DNA of 64,000 nucleotides from an uncultured SAR116 cluster alpha proteobacterium (GCA_902593735.1 CACJJL010000001.1:1-64000); one strand, 5' to 3'; shown: positions 53,984 through 62,716, counted from the first letter of the stretch. Notes: generated by a model from the sequence alone, not told the origin. A program made the numbers and translations.

Positions 53984-55444
53984 TTAAACTATATTTTTCA
54001 AAGACGACTTAGAAATTTTTATAAAAATTTGACAACTAATATAAAAAATCAAAAAACCAATTAAAAAATGTAAAAAGCCTGGGATGACAGCATGAAAACT
54101 ATCATGTTTTACTAATTCAAATGAATAAAATGTAAAAAAACTATATCCAAAAACACTTTTGGAAAATATATAACAAATTAAATAAAAAAATATAGCTGTA
54201 AAAACAGATAAAAATAAACCTTTCCACTCAAAAACCAAAAAACTTTCACCAATTGGTCTAAGGCCTACTGCAAATAGATTTTTTTTTGGTATGGATTTTT
54301 CAAAGATACCAATTTTTTGAGCTAAAAAATCTGAATGATTAGTTATAATTGGTTTTGATGGCCATACAATTCTTGGAACAAGAGAAATAAAATTATTGTT
54401 GTAATAACTACTATCAATAGTTTTTTTGGTTTCAACGTGTTTTACTACTTTGGCATGTATTATAAGATAATTTAATCTTTGTGAAGAAATTTCTAAAATA
54501 TTATCAAAAAACATAAAAAAAACTTTTTCAAAACCTTGACGATCTCTAAGTTCTTGCTCATACAATTTACTGTAAATAAAATACTCAATTTTATCTATCG
54601 GATCTCTGACTATGTACGTCTTATTCGTATTATCAATAGATCCTGGTGAAAAATGCGCAGTATCAGATCTCATCAAATTTAATATTGGAAAAAACATAAG
54701 TGAAAAAAACGAAATAATTACTCCAAAAAAAATAAATTTTTTTATGTGAATTTTTATTATTTTTCTGAAGGAATATATTAACAGTATGCAAGGTAAAATG
54801 ACATAATATCTACTACTAATAATTACGCCAAAAAATAATAAATATAAAAAAAGTATTATTATATGTTTTGTGAGATTGATTTTAATAGCTGAATTATAAT
54901 GAAGCATAAATATAAAAAATGGATATTTCAAATTAGAAATAATTTTTAATGGTTGGACAAAACTATTAGGAAGAAAACCTTTTTCCAAAAAGGAAAATGA
55001 GCTATCAATCTTCGAGAGAGAAATTGAACCATTTTGAAATAAAATGCTATCAGTTATAAAAAACGTAAAAAACATAACAATATAGAAAAGTTTAATATCA
55101 ATTAATTTCAATTTTTCTAGAGTAAGTTTATTAATTGTTTCATTGGATTTTATTATGGGCTTTATCCTCAATAAAAAATAAATTGAAACGAATAAGATTC
55201 CGTCAAAACATATAATATATAGCATGGACTTTTGATAATAAGGGAAAAGTGAAATGTTATGTAAAGGATGGACGAAATTTTCACCAAGATGAAAATAATT
55301 ATAAAATATAAATGGAATTAAATAAATTACAGATTGGACAATTATATATAATCTTATTAAAAGGAAATTTATTTTCCTGTAAAAATAAATATACAGCATT
55401 AACAATGAACATATTATTATGATGTCTTGTATTTCTTCCTCCAA
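53984..55444 (-). CDS. O-antigen/exopolysaccharide polymerase-like membrane protein (Wzy)
   Basis: A 486-residue polytopic protein with about 11-12 helices and a large extracytoplasmic loop (about residues 265-395). That loop contains LVPRIVWPSKP and VGLRPIGESFLVFEWKG, patterns common in Wzy-type polymerases and the oligosaccharide repeat unit polymerase family. It would join undecaprenyl-linked repeats in the periplasm. Sequence conservation in Wzy proteins is low, so the call rests on topology, these motifs and context. It begins 17 bases after the GH84 gene, in the same transcript. Confidence 0.72.
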   Translation of the reverse strand: MEEEIQDIIIICSLLMLYIYFYRKINFLLIRLYIIVQSVIYLIPFIFYNYFHLGENFVHPLHNISLFPYYQKSMLYIICFDGILFVSIYFLLRIKPIIKSNETINKLTLEKLKLIDIKLFYIVMFFTFFITDSILFQNGSISLSKIDSSFSFLEKGFLPNSFVQPLKIISNLKYPFFIFMLHYNSAIKINLTKHIIILFLYLLFFGVIISSRYYVILPCILLIYSFRKIIKIHIKKFIFFGVIISFFSLMFFPILNLMRSDTAHFSPGSIDNTNKTYIVRDPIDKIEYFIYSKLYEQELRDRQGFEKVFFMFFDNILEISSQRLNYLIIHAKVVKHVETKKTIDSSYYNNNFISLVPRIVWPSKPIITNHSDFLAQKIGIFEKSIPKKNLFAVGLRPIGESFLVFEWKGLFLSVFTAIFFYLICYIFSKSVFGYSFFTFYSFELVKHDSFHAVIPGFLHFLIGFLIFYISCQIFIKISKSSLKNIV

Positions 55445-55461
55445 AAATTTTAATACTTGAA

Positions 55462-56598
55462 CTAACTTTTTGAAATTTCATTTATTATATATGTTGATAA
55501 AAAAAAGTTTTGTGATTTAAAAATATAACTTTTGTTAATGGGTTTTTCTAAAAATCTTAAGTCTTGTTTTGCACAAAATAAATAAATATACCACTCTCTA
55601 GAAAGAGGCGTGTGCCATTCCCACAATAGTTTGTCAAAAGCAAAGTTAATTTTATTAAAATTTAAACATTTAAATTTTATTTTAAAGTTGGTTTTATATG
55701 GATAAAAAAATTTCTCAATTAAGGAGAAATAGCATGGAATTTTATTTTTAAAGCATGCAAGTTCCCAGCCCTTTTTTGAAGATTTTTTAAGATTAGTATA
55801 AAACATAATATCCAGAATAAATAAGTCTGTTTCGATTAAACCTGTTGGATTTATCATTATGTTTTGCAAATTTTCTCTATACTTCCAAGGTCCTATTATT
55901 AATTTTCTAGGACAATAATCGTTGGCATAAAAATTATCCCAAAATATTATTTTATTTTTACATTTAATAGGTACTTTAAAATCCACTTTCTTCATAGCTA
56001 CTATTTTATTACCACAAAAAAGAATTTTATGACGACAATCTATGTATTTAAAAAAATTGTCTATGTATAATTTGTCTTTATCTTCTAATTCGTAAGCATA
56101 AATTTTAGGTACTACAAAAAAATCAATTTTTAGTAATTTACCCAAAAGATTTATAATTCTAGAATGATGTAATCCGTCAGTTTGAACGCCTTTTTCTTTT
56201 AAACTTATGTTGTTAGGTATATCATCAAATAAAATTGCTATTTCGTTAGCTCCACAACTTTGAAATAATTTAATTTTTTTAACTAATAATTTTAATTCTT
56301 TTTTAAGGAATTCTTTTTTAAAGTTAAAATTAATACCTGGAGAAATTCCTGCAATTATTGAGACATTTTTGTTATTTGCATAAGTGCAAAATCTTTGAAA
56401 TTTATTCAACCAATTTTTGGGATAACTTGCTCTCCAATCTTCCCTATGAAAAGTATCTTCCTTAGGAGCATATAAATAAAAAGAGAAATTTATTTCGCTT
56501 ATTTTGTCAATTATTCTTTTTCTATCGTTCCAACTTAATAACTTTCCATAGTAACCTTCGATATAACCGTTAAATGATTTTTTGACATTATTGTTCAT
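55462..56598 (-). CDS. GH84 family beta-N-acetylglucosaminidase (O-GlcNAcase-like)
   Basis: A 378-residue protein matching the GH84 catalytic barrel from its first residues: YIEGYYGKLLSWNDRKR (12-28) and FYLYAPKEDTFHREDWR (40-56). The catalytic pair Asp125-Asp126 is in AILFDDIPN. The substrate-binding block is FWDNFYANDYCPRKL (219-233), matching WDN-x2-AND in O-GlcNAcases. No signal peptide or C-terminal extension is present, so it should be cytosolic. GH84 enzymes remove beta-linked GlcNAc by substrate assistance from the N-acetyl group. Next door are PIG-L, AnmK and MurQ genes, and a Wzy gene follows in the operon. The acceptor could be a protein, a muropeptide or glycan precursor. Confidence 0.85.
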   Translation of the reverse strand: MNNNVKKSFNGYIEGYYGKLLSWNDRKRIIDKISEINFSFYLYAPKEDTFHREDWRASYPKNWLNKFQRFCTYANNKNVSIIAGISPGINFNFKKEFLKKELKLLVKKIKLFQSCGANEIAILFDDIPNNISLKEKGVQTDGLHHSRIINLLGKLLKIDFFVVPKIYAYELEDKDKLYIDNFFKYIDCRHKILFCGNKIVAMKKVDFKVPIKCKNKIIFWDNFYANDYCPRKLIIGPWKYRENLQNIMINPTGLIETDLFILDIMFYTNLKKSSKKGWELACFKNKIPCYFSLIEKFFYPYKTNFKIKFKCLNFNKINFAFDKLLWEWHTPLSREWYIYLFCAKQDLRFLEKPINKSYIFKSQNFFLSTYIINEISKS

Positions 56599-56642
56599 TA
56601 GTTTATTTTTAAATTTATATTAAATTTAATCAAGCAGGAAAA

Positions 56643-57332
56643 ATGAACATTCTAGCTTTTGGCGCACATCCCGATGATATTGAGATTTATATGTTTGGCC
56701 TACTAAAGGTTTATCTAGATAGAGGTAATAATGTTTTTCCAGTTGTCGTAACCGATGGTTCATTGGGAACAGTATTAATTAAAGAAAACTTAAAAAAAAT
56801 TAGAGAAAAAGAAGCTAGAAAATCATTGTCAATATTTAATCCTCCTACATTTCTTAATTCTAAAGATGGTAGTTTATCGTCTGATATTAAAGTTATCAAA
56901 AAAATTAAAGATATAATATTAAAAGTTAAACCTGATTTGATAATTACTCATTCCCCACTTGATTATCATCCAGACCACAGAGCATTATCCAAATATGTCA
57001 AAGAGGCTTCAGGTTTTACATCTCCAGTGATTTACGCAGACACATTAATGGGAGTAAATTTTAATCCAACAATATTTATAGATATAAGCGATCACATTGA
57101 AGAAAAGATAGTAGCTATAATGAATCACCAAAGTCAAAATCCTGAAAAATTTGTTCACGCTACAAAATTATTAAATAAGTTTAGGGCTGCGCAATGTAAT
57201 GGTAATGTAAATGGGTATGCAGAATCTTATTTTTTTGAAAAATATTTTCCCTTTAGTGACATAAAAGATTTACTTCCCCCATCACCTAAAACAAATAAAT
57301 ATTATAAAAACAAAGCAAAAAGTTTTTTGTAA
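56643..57332 (+). CDS. PIG-L family deacetylase
   Basis: A 229-residue zinc-dependent deacetylase. The metal-binding motif is AFGAHPDDIEIYMFG (HPDD) and the second ligand region is DLIITHSPLDYHPDHRALSKY. SPVIYADTLMGVNF and ESYFFEKYF complete the family. PIG-L/LmbE enzymes remove N-acetyl from GlcNAc-containing conjugates (lipid-linked GlcNAc, GlcNAc-Ins, BshB). No signal peptide is seen, so the substrate is cytosolic. AGGAAAA precedes the ATG. It is divergent from the GH84 gene with 44 bases between, suggesting that both act on N-acetylhexosamine compounds. Confidence 0.9.
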   Translation: MNILAFGAHPDDIEIYMFGLLKVYLDRGNNVFPVVVTDGSLGTVLIKENLKKIREKEARKSLSIFNPPTFLNSKDGSLSSDIKVIKKIKDIILKVKPDLIITHSPLDYHPDHRALSKYVKEASGFTSPVIYADTLMGVNFNPTIFIDISDHIEEKIVAIMNHQSQNPEKFVHATKLLNKFRAAQCNGNVNGYAESYFFEKYFPFSDIKDLLPPSPKTNKYYKNKAKSFL

Positions 57333-57334
57333 AA

Positions 57335-58435
57335 TTATGTTGCTAATTCGCCACATATAACAGGGCTTTTGACTCCAGTCGTTAAAGGATAAGTGGAAGG
57401 AAGTTTATTTAAAAATCTTACAGCTAAGTAAGCAATTAATTCAGCTTCAATATAATCTCCATCGATTTTATAGTCATCAATTGTAGTTATCATCAAGTTT
57501 GTTTTGTTTTGGATTAAATTAAGCAGATGGTTGTTGTGTCGACCGCCACCAGATATTAAAACAAATTTTGGTTTGGGAATTAAATTTTGAAGTGCAATTT
57601 TTATACTTTCTGCAGTCATATTACATAATGTTGAAATTCCATCTGAAATACTTAAATCTTGAAAATCCTTTTCATTTATAATTTTTTTAAATTCAAGTTT
57701 ATCAATAGACTTTGGTGGAGGTTTTTCAAAGAAAGGATTTTGTAAAAAATTGTTTATGACTTTTTTACTTGGAATTCCTTTTGATGCTAAACTTCCCTCT
57801 GAGTCAAATTCCTTATTATAGTGTTTTAATACAAACTCATCCATCAATCCACAACCAGGTCCAACATCATAGCCTGTCATTATTTTTTGGTTAACATATG
57901 TTAAGTTTGACACTCCTCCAATATTAATGATACAAGATGGTTCATTGCCGAATAAATTGTTTAGAATACATTTATGATATATTGGCGCTAATGGAGCACC
58001 TTCTCCACCATTTAATATATCATTGGATCGAAAATTAAAAACGACCATACAATTTGTTTTTTTTGCTAATAATTTTCCATTTCCTAATTGAATTGAGAGT
58101 TTTTGTTTTGAGTTATGATAAATTGTTTGTCCGTGAAAACCAATTAAAGAGGGTTCTACGCCATATTTTGCTTTAACAAAGTTTACAGCGTCTGCGTGCT
58201 CATTGGTAATAGCAACTTCTAAACTATTTATTAAAGATTGCTTAGACCAAATATATTGTGGGTTATTCATTATAAATCTTATATTTTCTTTTAATTTTGC
58301 TGAATAAGGAAAAATATAATTTTTTTTAGCACTTGAAAGATTAATTCCATTAGTGTTAACTAAGGAAACATCTATTCCATCAGCACTTGTGCCAGACATC
58401 AATCCAATAACGTTTGAATAATTTAAGTAAGTCAT
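57335..58435 (-). CDS. anmK: Anhydro-N-acetylmuramic acid kinase
   Basis: A 366-residue kinase of the ASKHA fold. The start VIGLMSGTSADGIDV is the family's ATP/substrate motif. FHGQTIYH, GGEGAPLAPIYHK and INIGGVSNLTY follow, then the catalytic Asp in GYDVGPGCGLMDEF. The C-terminal LISGGGRHN and TGVKSPVICGE are also diagnostic. It opens the 1,6-anhydro ring of imported anhMurNAc and phosphorylates it, giving MurNAc-6-phosphate for MurQ. Its start is only 23 bases from the divergent murQ start. Confidence 0.97.
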   Translation of the reverse strand: MTYLNYSNVIGLMSGTSADGIDVSLVNTNGINLSSAKKNYIFPYSAKLKENIRFIMNNPQYIWSKQSLINSLEVAITNEHADAVNFVKAKYGVEPSLIGFHGQTIYHNSKQKLSIQLGNGKLLAKKTNCMVVFNFRSNDILNGGEGAPLAPIYHKCILNNLFGNEPSCIINIGGVSNLTYVNQKIMTGYDVGPGCGLMDEFVLKHYNKEFDSEGSLASKGIPSKKVINNFLQNPFFEKPPPKSIDKLEFKKIINEKDFQDLSISDGISTLCNMTAESIKIALQNLIPKPKFVLISGGGRHNNHLLNLIQNKTNLMITTIDDYKIDGDYIEAELIAYLAVRFLNKLPSTYPLTTGVKSPVICGELAT

Positions 58436-58458
58436 ATTTTAATTTAGATTTTTTTTAG

Positions 58459-59226
58459 ATGAAAATAAATAATTTTAATAATTTTGAAAACACAGAAACA
58501 TTACCAATGAACAATAAGTACATTGACAAAATGTCTACTGAGAAAGCTACTGTTACAATGATAATGAATAGTGAAAAAGTAATTAAAAGTTTGATGGACT
58601 CTAATAAATATATAAGCATTGCAGTTGATAAAATTTATAAAATTTTAAAATCATCAAATTCTGGAAGACTTATTTATGCTGGATCTGGAACATCTGGTCG
58701 AATTGGGGTTTTAGATGCGGTAGAATTATTACCAACTTTTGGTTGGCCTTCTAATAGAATAGACTTTGTCATTGCTGGTGGCATTAATTCTTTAATAAAA
58801 TCTGTGGAAGGTGCAGAAGATATCTTCGAAGATGGATTTAATGAAATTATGAAAAAGAATTGTAATCAAAACGATGTCTTGCTTAGCCTTTCTGCAAGTG
58901 GTCAGTCTCAATTTACAGTTGGCACAGTTAAGGCTGCAAAAAAAACAAAAACCTTTTCAGTTGGCATTTCCAATAATACCAATTCACAATTAGCTGATAG
59001 TTGTGACTTATTTATACCTATTCTAACTGGAGCAGAAATTTTAGCTGGCTCTACTAGGTTAAATGCTGGCACTTCACAAAAAATTTGTCTAAACATTATT
59101 TCCACATTAGTAATGTCAAAATTAGGCAATGTGCAGAATGGCTTGATGGTAAATATGATACCATCAAACAAAAAGTTGAAAAAAAGAAAAAAGTTAATAA
59201 ATAATCAACTCAAGGATTTGGATTGA
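58459..59226 (+). CDS. murQ: N-acetylmuramic acid 6-phosphate etherase, C-terminally short
   Basis: A 255-residue SIS-fold etherase that splits MurNAc-6-phosphate into GlcNAc-6-phosphate and lactate. The phosphosugar site is IYAGSGTSGRIGVLDAVELL, with the catalytic Glu in the VEL segment and the second Glu in SVEGAEDIFEDG. SASGQSQFT, STRLNAGTSQKI and NGLMVNMIPSNKKL match the family. MurQ proteins usually reach about 300 residues; this one ends about 15 residues after SNKKL, so roughly 50 C-terminal residues are missing. No MurQ-like continuation is seen in the other frames. The SIS active site is complete, so activity remains likely. Confidence 0.93.
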   Translation: MKINNFNNFENTETLPMNNKYIDKMSTEKATVTMIMNSEKVIKSLMDSNKYISIAVDKIYKILKSSNSGRLIYAGSGTSGRIGVLDAVELLPTFGWPSNRIDFVIAGGINSLIKSVEGAEDIFEDGFNEIMKKNCNQNDVLLSLSASGQSQFTVGTVKAAKKTKTFSVGISNNTNSQLADSCDLFIPILTGAEILAGSTRLNAGTSQKICLNIISTLVMSKLGNVQNGLMVNMIPSNKKLKKRKKLINNQLKDLD

Positions 59227-59240
59227 CCCTGTCATTAAAT

Positions 59241-59294
59241 AATTGTCAGAGAGTCTAGGTTTGGAAAGCTAAAGCTATAATATCATTGACAATT
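59241..59294. repeat. Inverted repeat AATTGTCA / TGACAATT after murQ
   Basis: A perfect 8-base inverted repeat (59241-59248 and 59287-59294) with 38 bases between. It lies just behind the short murQ and before the cassette with different codon use. It could be a regulator half-site pair or a scar of recombination. A chance match is not excluded in AT-rich DNA. Confidence 0.3.
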
Positions 59295-59432
59295 TTCCAA
59301 TAACTATTACATTTAGTTTGTTTAATATACAAGTTCACAAAATAAATAATCATGAATTTTCAATGGTTTAGGATTGAGTTTGTAAAAGTGACGAATATTA
59401 TAACTAATAATTATTAGTTTTAGCAGTTTATT

Positions 59433-59438
59433 AGGAGG
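59433..59438 (+). promoter_or_regulatory. Consensus ribosome binding site AGGAGG of the GT2-radical SAM gene
   Basis: A full AGGAGG lies 7 bases before the ATG at 59446. Other genes of this window mostly have short or weak sites (AAGG, GGAG, GGGA). It fixes the start and predicts efficient translation of this gene. Confidence 0.85.
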
Positions 59439-59445
59439 TTCTTTT

Positions 59446-61533
59446 ATGGCAATTAAAGCTCATAAATCAGTAGTTAATCCTAAAGTTTCAGTAGTTATAC
59501 TCGTCCATAACAGAACTGATGTGTTTAAACGTTGCTTAGACAGCCTGCTGTCTCAAAATTATAACAAAGTAGAAATAATTGTTGTAGACAATAACTCCAT
59601 TAATCGCACAAAAGATCTTCTCTCCAACTACTCTGATAATTTGACGGTCATAACGTTGGATCAAGATCATGGCGCATGCATGCCAAGAAATCTTGCTGCA
59701 AACAAAGCTTCAGGCGAGTATATTCTCTTTCTAGATTCAGATGCAGTTTTAGTTGAAAAAGACACCATTTCGAATGCTGTTAAAGTGTTAAATAAACATT
59801 CAAATTTAGCTGCTATTGGTGGAGTAGCTTTTTCTGATGAAAAACTTAAAATCCTTCAACACGCACAATTAAAATTTAAATCCCCATTCGAAATTGATGA
59901 GGATAGCAAGATGAGTATTCCTAAAACTCTTTGTCTTGATATTGATTATATACAAACGGATTTCATGATGATTAGGCAGAAGATTTTTCGTGAAGTTGGA
60001 GGGTTCGATCACTTTTTTAGATATTATCCAGAGGATGTTGATATCTCTTTTCGAGTTTTACAAATGGGATATGAAATAGCTTTGTCACCAAAAATAAAAT
60101 ATTGGCATCAATACCGCCCACGAGCGGTGGCTATTGATCATGGTTATTTTCTAAAAGTCTGTTATATGTATATGAAAAACTTATCACTTGTACAAGTTTT
60201 TCATTACTATTTTAATTTTTTGAAAAAAGGTTTTCTAAAAGCTTTAGGTGCCAATAATAAAGTTAAGAAAATTTACTATTTAACCTGGTATTTAGTAAGT
60301 CCACTATTCCTAATTTGGTTAATAGCATTATGGCCACTTGTTAAAATGAGGAAACTAATTTCTTTTACAAAACAAGTTGAAACAGAGTCATTTTTTTCTA
60401 AAATAAGTGATAGACTAATTAAGTTACCTTTATTTTTAGAGTTAGGATGCTTTAATAAATTAAGTGCATTTTTATTTTTTCTTAAAAAAAACCGGCAAAA
60501 GCGAGGTTTATATGTATTTATTACTAATAGGTGTATGTACACTTGCCAACACTGTTTTTTAGGGGATGATGTTACAAAAAAACGGCCATTGCTGAGCGTA
60601 GAAGAAATCAAAAAAGCTTACTTGTCCTATGCTTTTAACATAGGTGGAGTTTCATTAACAGGTGGAGAGCCATTTATGCGTCCTGATATTGTAGAGCTTT
60701 GTAATGTATTCCAAGAAGATCGACCTGTAAAAAGTATAGCTATTAACACAAATGGATGGAATCCAGATTATATTGAAAATAAGGTTCGCGAAATACTATC
60801 CAACGCACCACGTAGTCAATCAATTAAGATGACTATATCTTTAGATGGTTTGGAGGAAACACATGATTTCATAAGAGAAAGAAAAGGGGCCTTTAAAAAT
60901 GCTGTTACATCCATTCGCAAGTTAAAAGCACTATCGATAAATGATAAAAGATTAACTATTAATGCGCAGGTTACGTTTGTTCAGTTTAACAAAAAAGAGT
61001 TCTATAAATTGTATAATTTCGTTAAGAACGATCTAGGAGTAAAATTAAGCTTTAATTGGTATCGTGATGGTAGGGCTTTTGGGGTTGATAAGAACCTTAT
61101 TTTTTCTCCAGATAATAGGGAAGATCCTATTCATGCTGATGTAAAGCTACCAAACATGTCTGAATGCGAAGAATTATTTGAATTTTTTGAAGAAGAGCGT
61201 TGGTACGATCGTCGATTTCGTCTCATTAACAAATATACCTTAGATATTTTAAAAAAAGGGCGTGCACCATTTTCTTGTGCTGCACCAAAACTTAACATGG
61301 TGATGTTTGCAGACGGGGGAGTAAGTTTTTGTGAACTCGTAAAGCCTTTTGCAAATTTGAGAGATTTTGATTTTAATCTTAAGGAAGTAGTTGAGTCTCA
61401 AATTATGAAACAGATGACAAATTCAGTTAAAAACTGCTCTTGTATTCACCCCTGTGTATTACCGGTTTCTATGCAGGAAAAGCATTTTGCTGATTTGAAA
61501 CTTGATAGACTAAGAAGTTTTCAGTCAACTTAA
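59446..61533 (+). CDS. Fusion of GT2 glycosyltransferase and radical SAM/SPASM domain
   Basis: A 695-residue protein made of two enzymes. Residues about 12-250 are a GT2 domain: VSVVILVHNRTDVFKRCLDS, LFLDSDAVLV with Asp97-x-Asp99, and YYPEDVDISFR with Glu196-Asp197. Hydrophobic helices near 270-295 follow. From about 355 a radical SAM domain begins, VFITNRCMYTCQHCFLG (Cys363, 367, 370), with SLTGGEPFMRPDIVELC and AINTNGWNP. The C-terminus has SCAAPKLNMVMFADGGVSFCE and NCSCIHPC, cysteines for auxiliary clusters. It may both build and modify a glycan at the membrane; the substrate is unknown. Arginine is often CGN here, unlike neighbours (mostly AGA), suggesting transfer. Confidence 0.88.
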   Translation: MAIKAHKSVVNPKVSVVILVHNRTDVFKRCLDSLLSQNYNKVEIIVVDNNSINRTKDLLSNYSDNLTVITLDQDHGACMPRNLAANKASGEYILFLDSDAVLVEKDTISNAVKVLNKHSNLAAIGGVAFSDEKLKILQHAQLKFKSPFEIDEDSKMSIPKTLCLDIDYIQTDFMMIRQKIFREVGGFDHFFRYYPEDVDISFRVLQMGYEIALSPKIKYWHQYRPRAVAIDHGYFLKVCYMYMKNLSLVQVFHYYFNFLKKGFLKALGANNKVKKIYYLTWYLVSPLFLIWLIALWPLVKMRKLISFTKQVETESFFSKISDRLIKLPLFLELGCFNKLSAFLFFLKKNRQKRGLYVFITNRCMYTCQHCFLGDDVTKKRPLLSVEEIKKAYLSYAFNIGGVSLTGGEPFMRPDIVELCNVFQEDRPVKSIAINTNGWNPDYIENKVREILSNAPRSQSIKMTISLDGLEETHDFIRERKGAFKNAVTSIRKLKALSINDKRLTINAQVTFVQFNKKEFYKLYNFVKNDLGVKLSFNWYRDGRAFGVDKNLIFSPDNREDPIHADVKLPNMSECEELFEFFEEERWYDRRFRLINKYTLDILKKGRAPFSCAAPKLNMVMFADGGVSFCELVKPFANLRDFDFNLKEVVESQIMKQMTNSVKNCSCIHPCVLPVSMQEKHFADLKLDRLRSFQST

Positions 61534-61534
61534 T

Positions 61535-62716
61535 ATGTCTGTCATAAAACTAGCAATTTATGGAATGCACCCTATTCCTTATCAAGCCCCCATATTTAAG
61601 AAAGCCGCACAACATAAACAATTAGATGTTACAGTATTATATGCTGAGTCTTTAGGAGTAGAGTTAAACTTCATTCCTGGGTTCAATACTACATTAAAAT
61701 GGGACGTACCTTTACTAGAAGGTTACAAATATCTCTTTTTTAAAAATTACTCTAAGAAAAGAATAACGGGATTTTTTTCTCGAGTTAATCCTGGCATATT
61801 TTGGTATGTTTTAAGAAACGATTTTCAAGTTTTGATGATCCATGGACATTTCACTTTAAGTGCTTGGCTTGCATTTTTTGCTGGGAAAATCTCTGGTAAG
61901 AAAATTATTATTCGTGGCGAAGCTATACCCAAAAAGGATAATATCAGTTGGAAAAAAGCTGTAGGTCGTTTTTTTTTACGTTTATATCTCAATTACGCAG
62001 ACGCAGTTATGTACTCATGTTCTCGTAACAAGTCCTATTGGCTTTCTTTGAAAGTGCCAGAAGAAAAAATGTTTTTTATAAAGTGTGCTGTCGATAATAT
62101 TCAACTCCAAAGAGATAGACTCAAATTATTACCAGAACGTGAAAAATTTCGTCACACGCTTGGTATTGGAGACAGTGATTTTGTGATTTTATTTTGTTCG
62201 CGATTTACTAATCGTAAAAGACCTTTGGACTTGATAGATGCTGTTGCATCTATAGGGATGCGTAATATTGTGCTTTTGCTTGTTGGTGACGGACCAGAGC
62301 GAAAAAAAATGGAAATTGCCTCGAAGAAAAAAAACATCAGAACTGTATTTACTGGGTTTGTCAACCAAAGTCAGTTACCTAAATACTACAGTATAGCAAA
62401 TTCCTATGCAATACTATCTGAGTATGATGCTTCACCAAAAACTTTAAATGAAGCTCTAAACTTTGGTCTGCCAATAATTTGTTCTAATATGGTTGGTACC
62501 TCAGATGATTTAGTTAGGAATAACTATAATGGTTTCATAGTAGAAGTTGGTGATATCCAAGGTATCAGCCAGCATTTGAAAAATTTGAGCAAATCACATC
62601 AGTTATCACTAAAAATGGGAAAGCGCTCAGAGCTTTTGGTTAGAGAGTGGAATTTTGATCAAAATGCAAAAGCAATTTTCAAAGCATGTAACTATGTCCT
62701 TTTAAAATCATATTGA
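61535..62716 (+). CDS. Glycosyltransferase family 4 protein
   Basis: A 393-residue GT-B enzyme opening IKLAIYGMHPIPYQAPIFK. The donor domain has VILFCSRFTNRKRPLDLIDAV, LLVGDGPERKKMEI and the signature SEYDASPKTLNEALNFGLP, a variant of the EX7E element found in exopolysaccharide GT4 enzymes. KIIIRGEAIPKKDN lies in the acceptor side. It starts 1 base after the fusion gene's stop and shares its CGN-rich arginine use, so the two form one cassette. It probably adds the sugar before or after the fusion protein's step. Confidence 0.88.
   Translation: MSVIKLAIYGMHPIPYQAPIFKKAAQHKQLDVTVLYAESLGVELNFIPGFNTTLKWDVPLLEGYKYLFFKNYSKKRITGFFSRVNPGIFWYVLRNDFQVLMIHGHFTLSAWLAFFAGKISGKKIIIRGEAIPKKDNISWKKAVGRFFLRLYLNYADAVMYSCSRNKSYWLSLKVPEEKMFFIKCAVDNIQLQRDRLKLLPEREKFRHTLGIGDSDFVILFCSRFTNRKRPLDLIDAVASIGMRNIVLLLVGDGPERKKMEIASKKKNIRTVFTGFVNQSQLPKYYSIANSYAILSEYDASPKTLNEALNFGLPIICSNMVGTSDDLVRNNYNGFIVEVGDIQGISQHLKNLSKSHQLSLKMGKRSELLVREWNFDQNAKAIFKACNYVLLKSY

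Noticed and set aside
55462-56598. Reading the GH84 protein as a hyaluronidase.
   Set aside because: GH84 also includes proteins once called hyaluronidases, but the short cytosolic form and the WDN-AND block fit beta-N-acetylglucosaminidase instead.
59200-59445. Frameshift as the cause of the short MurQ.
   Set aside because: Both alternative frames after the stop were read and give short stretches without MurQ-like residues, so a simple frameshift is not supported.
60276-60611. Minus-strand open frame inside the GT2-radical SAM fusion.
   Set aside because: It is a shadow of the conserved coding frame on the other strand.
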